Positions 5,538 to 6,158 of a DNA stretch of 6,158 bases are shown piece by piece. The stretch comes from an uncultured Bacteroidota bacterium (GTDB taxonomy: Bacteria > Bacteroidota > Bacteroidia > Chitinophagales > Saprospiraceae). The translations under genes were made by a program, and so were the position numbers. Each line of letters begins with the position of its first letter. The stretch's first letter is position 1. A model generated the notes under the pieces. It worked only from the letters and a program-made list of their open reading frames with translations, ran no database searches and was not told where the DNA came from. The stretch covers positions 1-6,158 of the forward strand of contig CALGAA010000406.1 in assembly GCA_937952445.1 (NCBI GenBank). The letters run 5' to 3'.

Positions 5538-6158
5538 TATTACATAGTAATTATTATGTTAATGTGTTCGATGTCGAACGTTTTTGGCCAGGATAGCTTA
5601 TTTCATAACGCCACGGACACCTTGCCTGGTACCGCTGATTCCTTAAAGTCCGGTGAAATACTGCGGGGTGTACCGATTTCGCCGGATGCCTTTTCGTCCA
5701 ACGCGCGGTATGGAGCTGACCATAAAACTTTTTTTGATCCGCGCAAAAATCTGGTGTACCTCTACGGGAATGCCTTCGTCGAATACGAGCAGTTCTCGAT
5801 CCGGAACGCGGATTACATCGAAGTGGACCTCAATGAGAACATCGCCACAGCCCGGATTCTCCCCGATAGCCTGAAGCATCTGATCGGCAATACGGTTTAC
5901 GACACGGTCGTGGCCCAGGTGGAGGATACCTTGGTGCAGGAAGATTACGACAATTTGTATTATGAGGATGATCTGGTCGACGGGGTGGAAATCGATCCGT
6001 TTACCGGAGAGCCGGTGGAGCCCGGCCTGGATGCCCGCCAGGCTCAACCTGTGGAAGGCGGGGGCGCTTTGCCGGGGCACAAACCCGGGACACCGGTGTT
6101 CAGTGACGGAATCAATGAATTTGATGCCTCCGAAATGCGCTATAATTTCAAAACCGGA
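5526..6158 (+). CDS. lptD: LPS-assembly outer-membrane protein LptD, N-terminal part
   Basis: LptD is the outer-membrane barrel that, with LptE, inserts lipopolysaccharide into the outer leaflet. Its periplasmic N-terminal OstA/beta-jellyroll domain receives LPS from LptA. The frame is open from 5499 to the right edge, so 211 codons are visible and the barrel is missing. Diagnostic stretches are ISPDAF (51-56), KNLVYLYGNAFVEYEQFSIR (74-93), NADYIEVDLNENIATA (94-109), and TPVFSDGINEFDASEMRYNF (189-208), which ends in a form typical of Bacteroidota LptD. The start is set at TTG 5526: this gives a complete signal peptide (KSKYY, then IVIIMLMCSM, then SNVFG before QD). The first in-frame ATG (5556) would remove the basic end and about half of the hydrophobic core. 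Residues about 113-187 are an acidic, Pro/Gly-rich stretch between the two conserved blocks and look like an insertion. The gene is divergent from the amidase; no clear plus-strand promoter was found. Confidence 0.87.
   Translation, partial: MKSKYYIVIIMLMCSMSNVFGQDSLFHNATDTLPGTADSLKSGEILRGVPISPDAFSSNARYGADHKTFFDPRKNLVYLYGNAFVEYEQFSIRNADYIEVDLNENIATARILPDSLKHLIGNTVYDTVVAQVEDTLVQEDYDNLYYEDDLVDGVEIDPFTGEPVEPGLDARQAQPVEGGGALPGHKPGTPVFSDGINEFDASEMRYNFKTG

Noticed and set aside
5643..6080. 145-codon minus-strand open frame opposite lptD
   Set aside because: It is a shadow of the lptD coding frame, whose protein is clearly recognisable on the plus strand.

Overview
The window looks like chromosomal DNA of a Bacteroidota bacterium, probably from the Saprospiria or a nearby group (the class is inference). 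Three things point there. Upstream regions carry TAnnTTTG-type -7 elements (two perfect matches, at 93..86 and 3944..3937 on the minus strand). Start codons lack clear Shine-Dalgarno sequences. The right half carries an LptD / N-acetylmuramoyl-L-alanine amidase / MCE-protein gene order that I know from this phylum. Most genes are moderate in GC (about 45-52% in lines counted by hand).

Left edge (1-296): the first 20 codons of the translational GTPase gene typA/bipA leave the window on the minus strand, preceded by a good Bacteroidota-type promoter. Divergent from it, on the plus strand, is a two-gene unit. The first gene is a LuxE-family acyl-protein synthetase/acyltransferase (297-1319). The second, 18 bases later, is a small MscS-type mechanosensitive channel (1338-2168). 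No other lux genes are present. GC falls to about 38% across 1081-1560, spanning the end of the first gene and the start of the second.

Middle (2169-2808): 640 bases lie between the convergent mscS and MCE genes. The first part is featureless. From about 2354 to 2720 there is a degenerate tandem repeat of 81-84 base units with an alternating A/B pattern of about 165 bases. It is extremely strand-skewed (about 36% G and 8% C on the plus strand over 2401-2700). Read on the minus strand it holds two open frames of 57-58 codons that meet at an ATGA overlap. They share a TARLTAYP motif, but only one of them has a start codon.

Right half (2809-6158): this is an envelope cluster. On the minus strand are a membrane-anchored MlaD/MCE-family protein (2809-3897) and, upstream of it, an exported Amidase_3 enzyme with a C-terminal SPOR-like domain (4136-5458). 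A strong rho-independent terminator (4050-4095) separates them, and the MCE gene has its own promoter. Divergent from the amidase is the N-terminal part of lptD, the outer-membrane LPS translocon, which runs off the right edge. Its signal peptide is complete only if translation starts at a TTG at 5526. Together these three genes cover LPS export to the outer membrane, peptidoglycan cleavage and probably inter-membrane lipid transport.

I see no CRISPR array, tRNA, rRNA, insertion sequence or phage gene. The least explained element is the repeat block.
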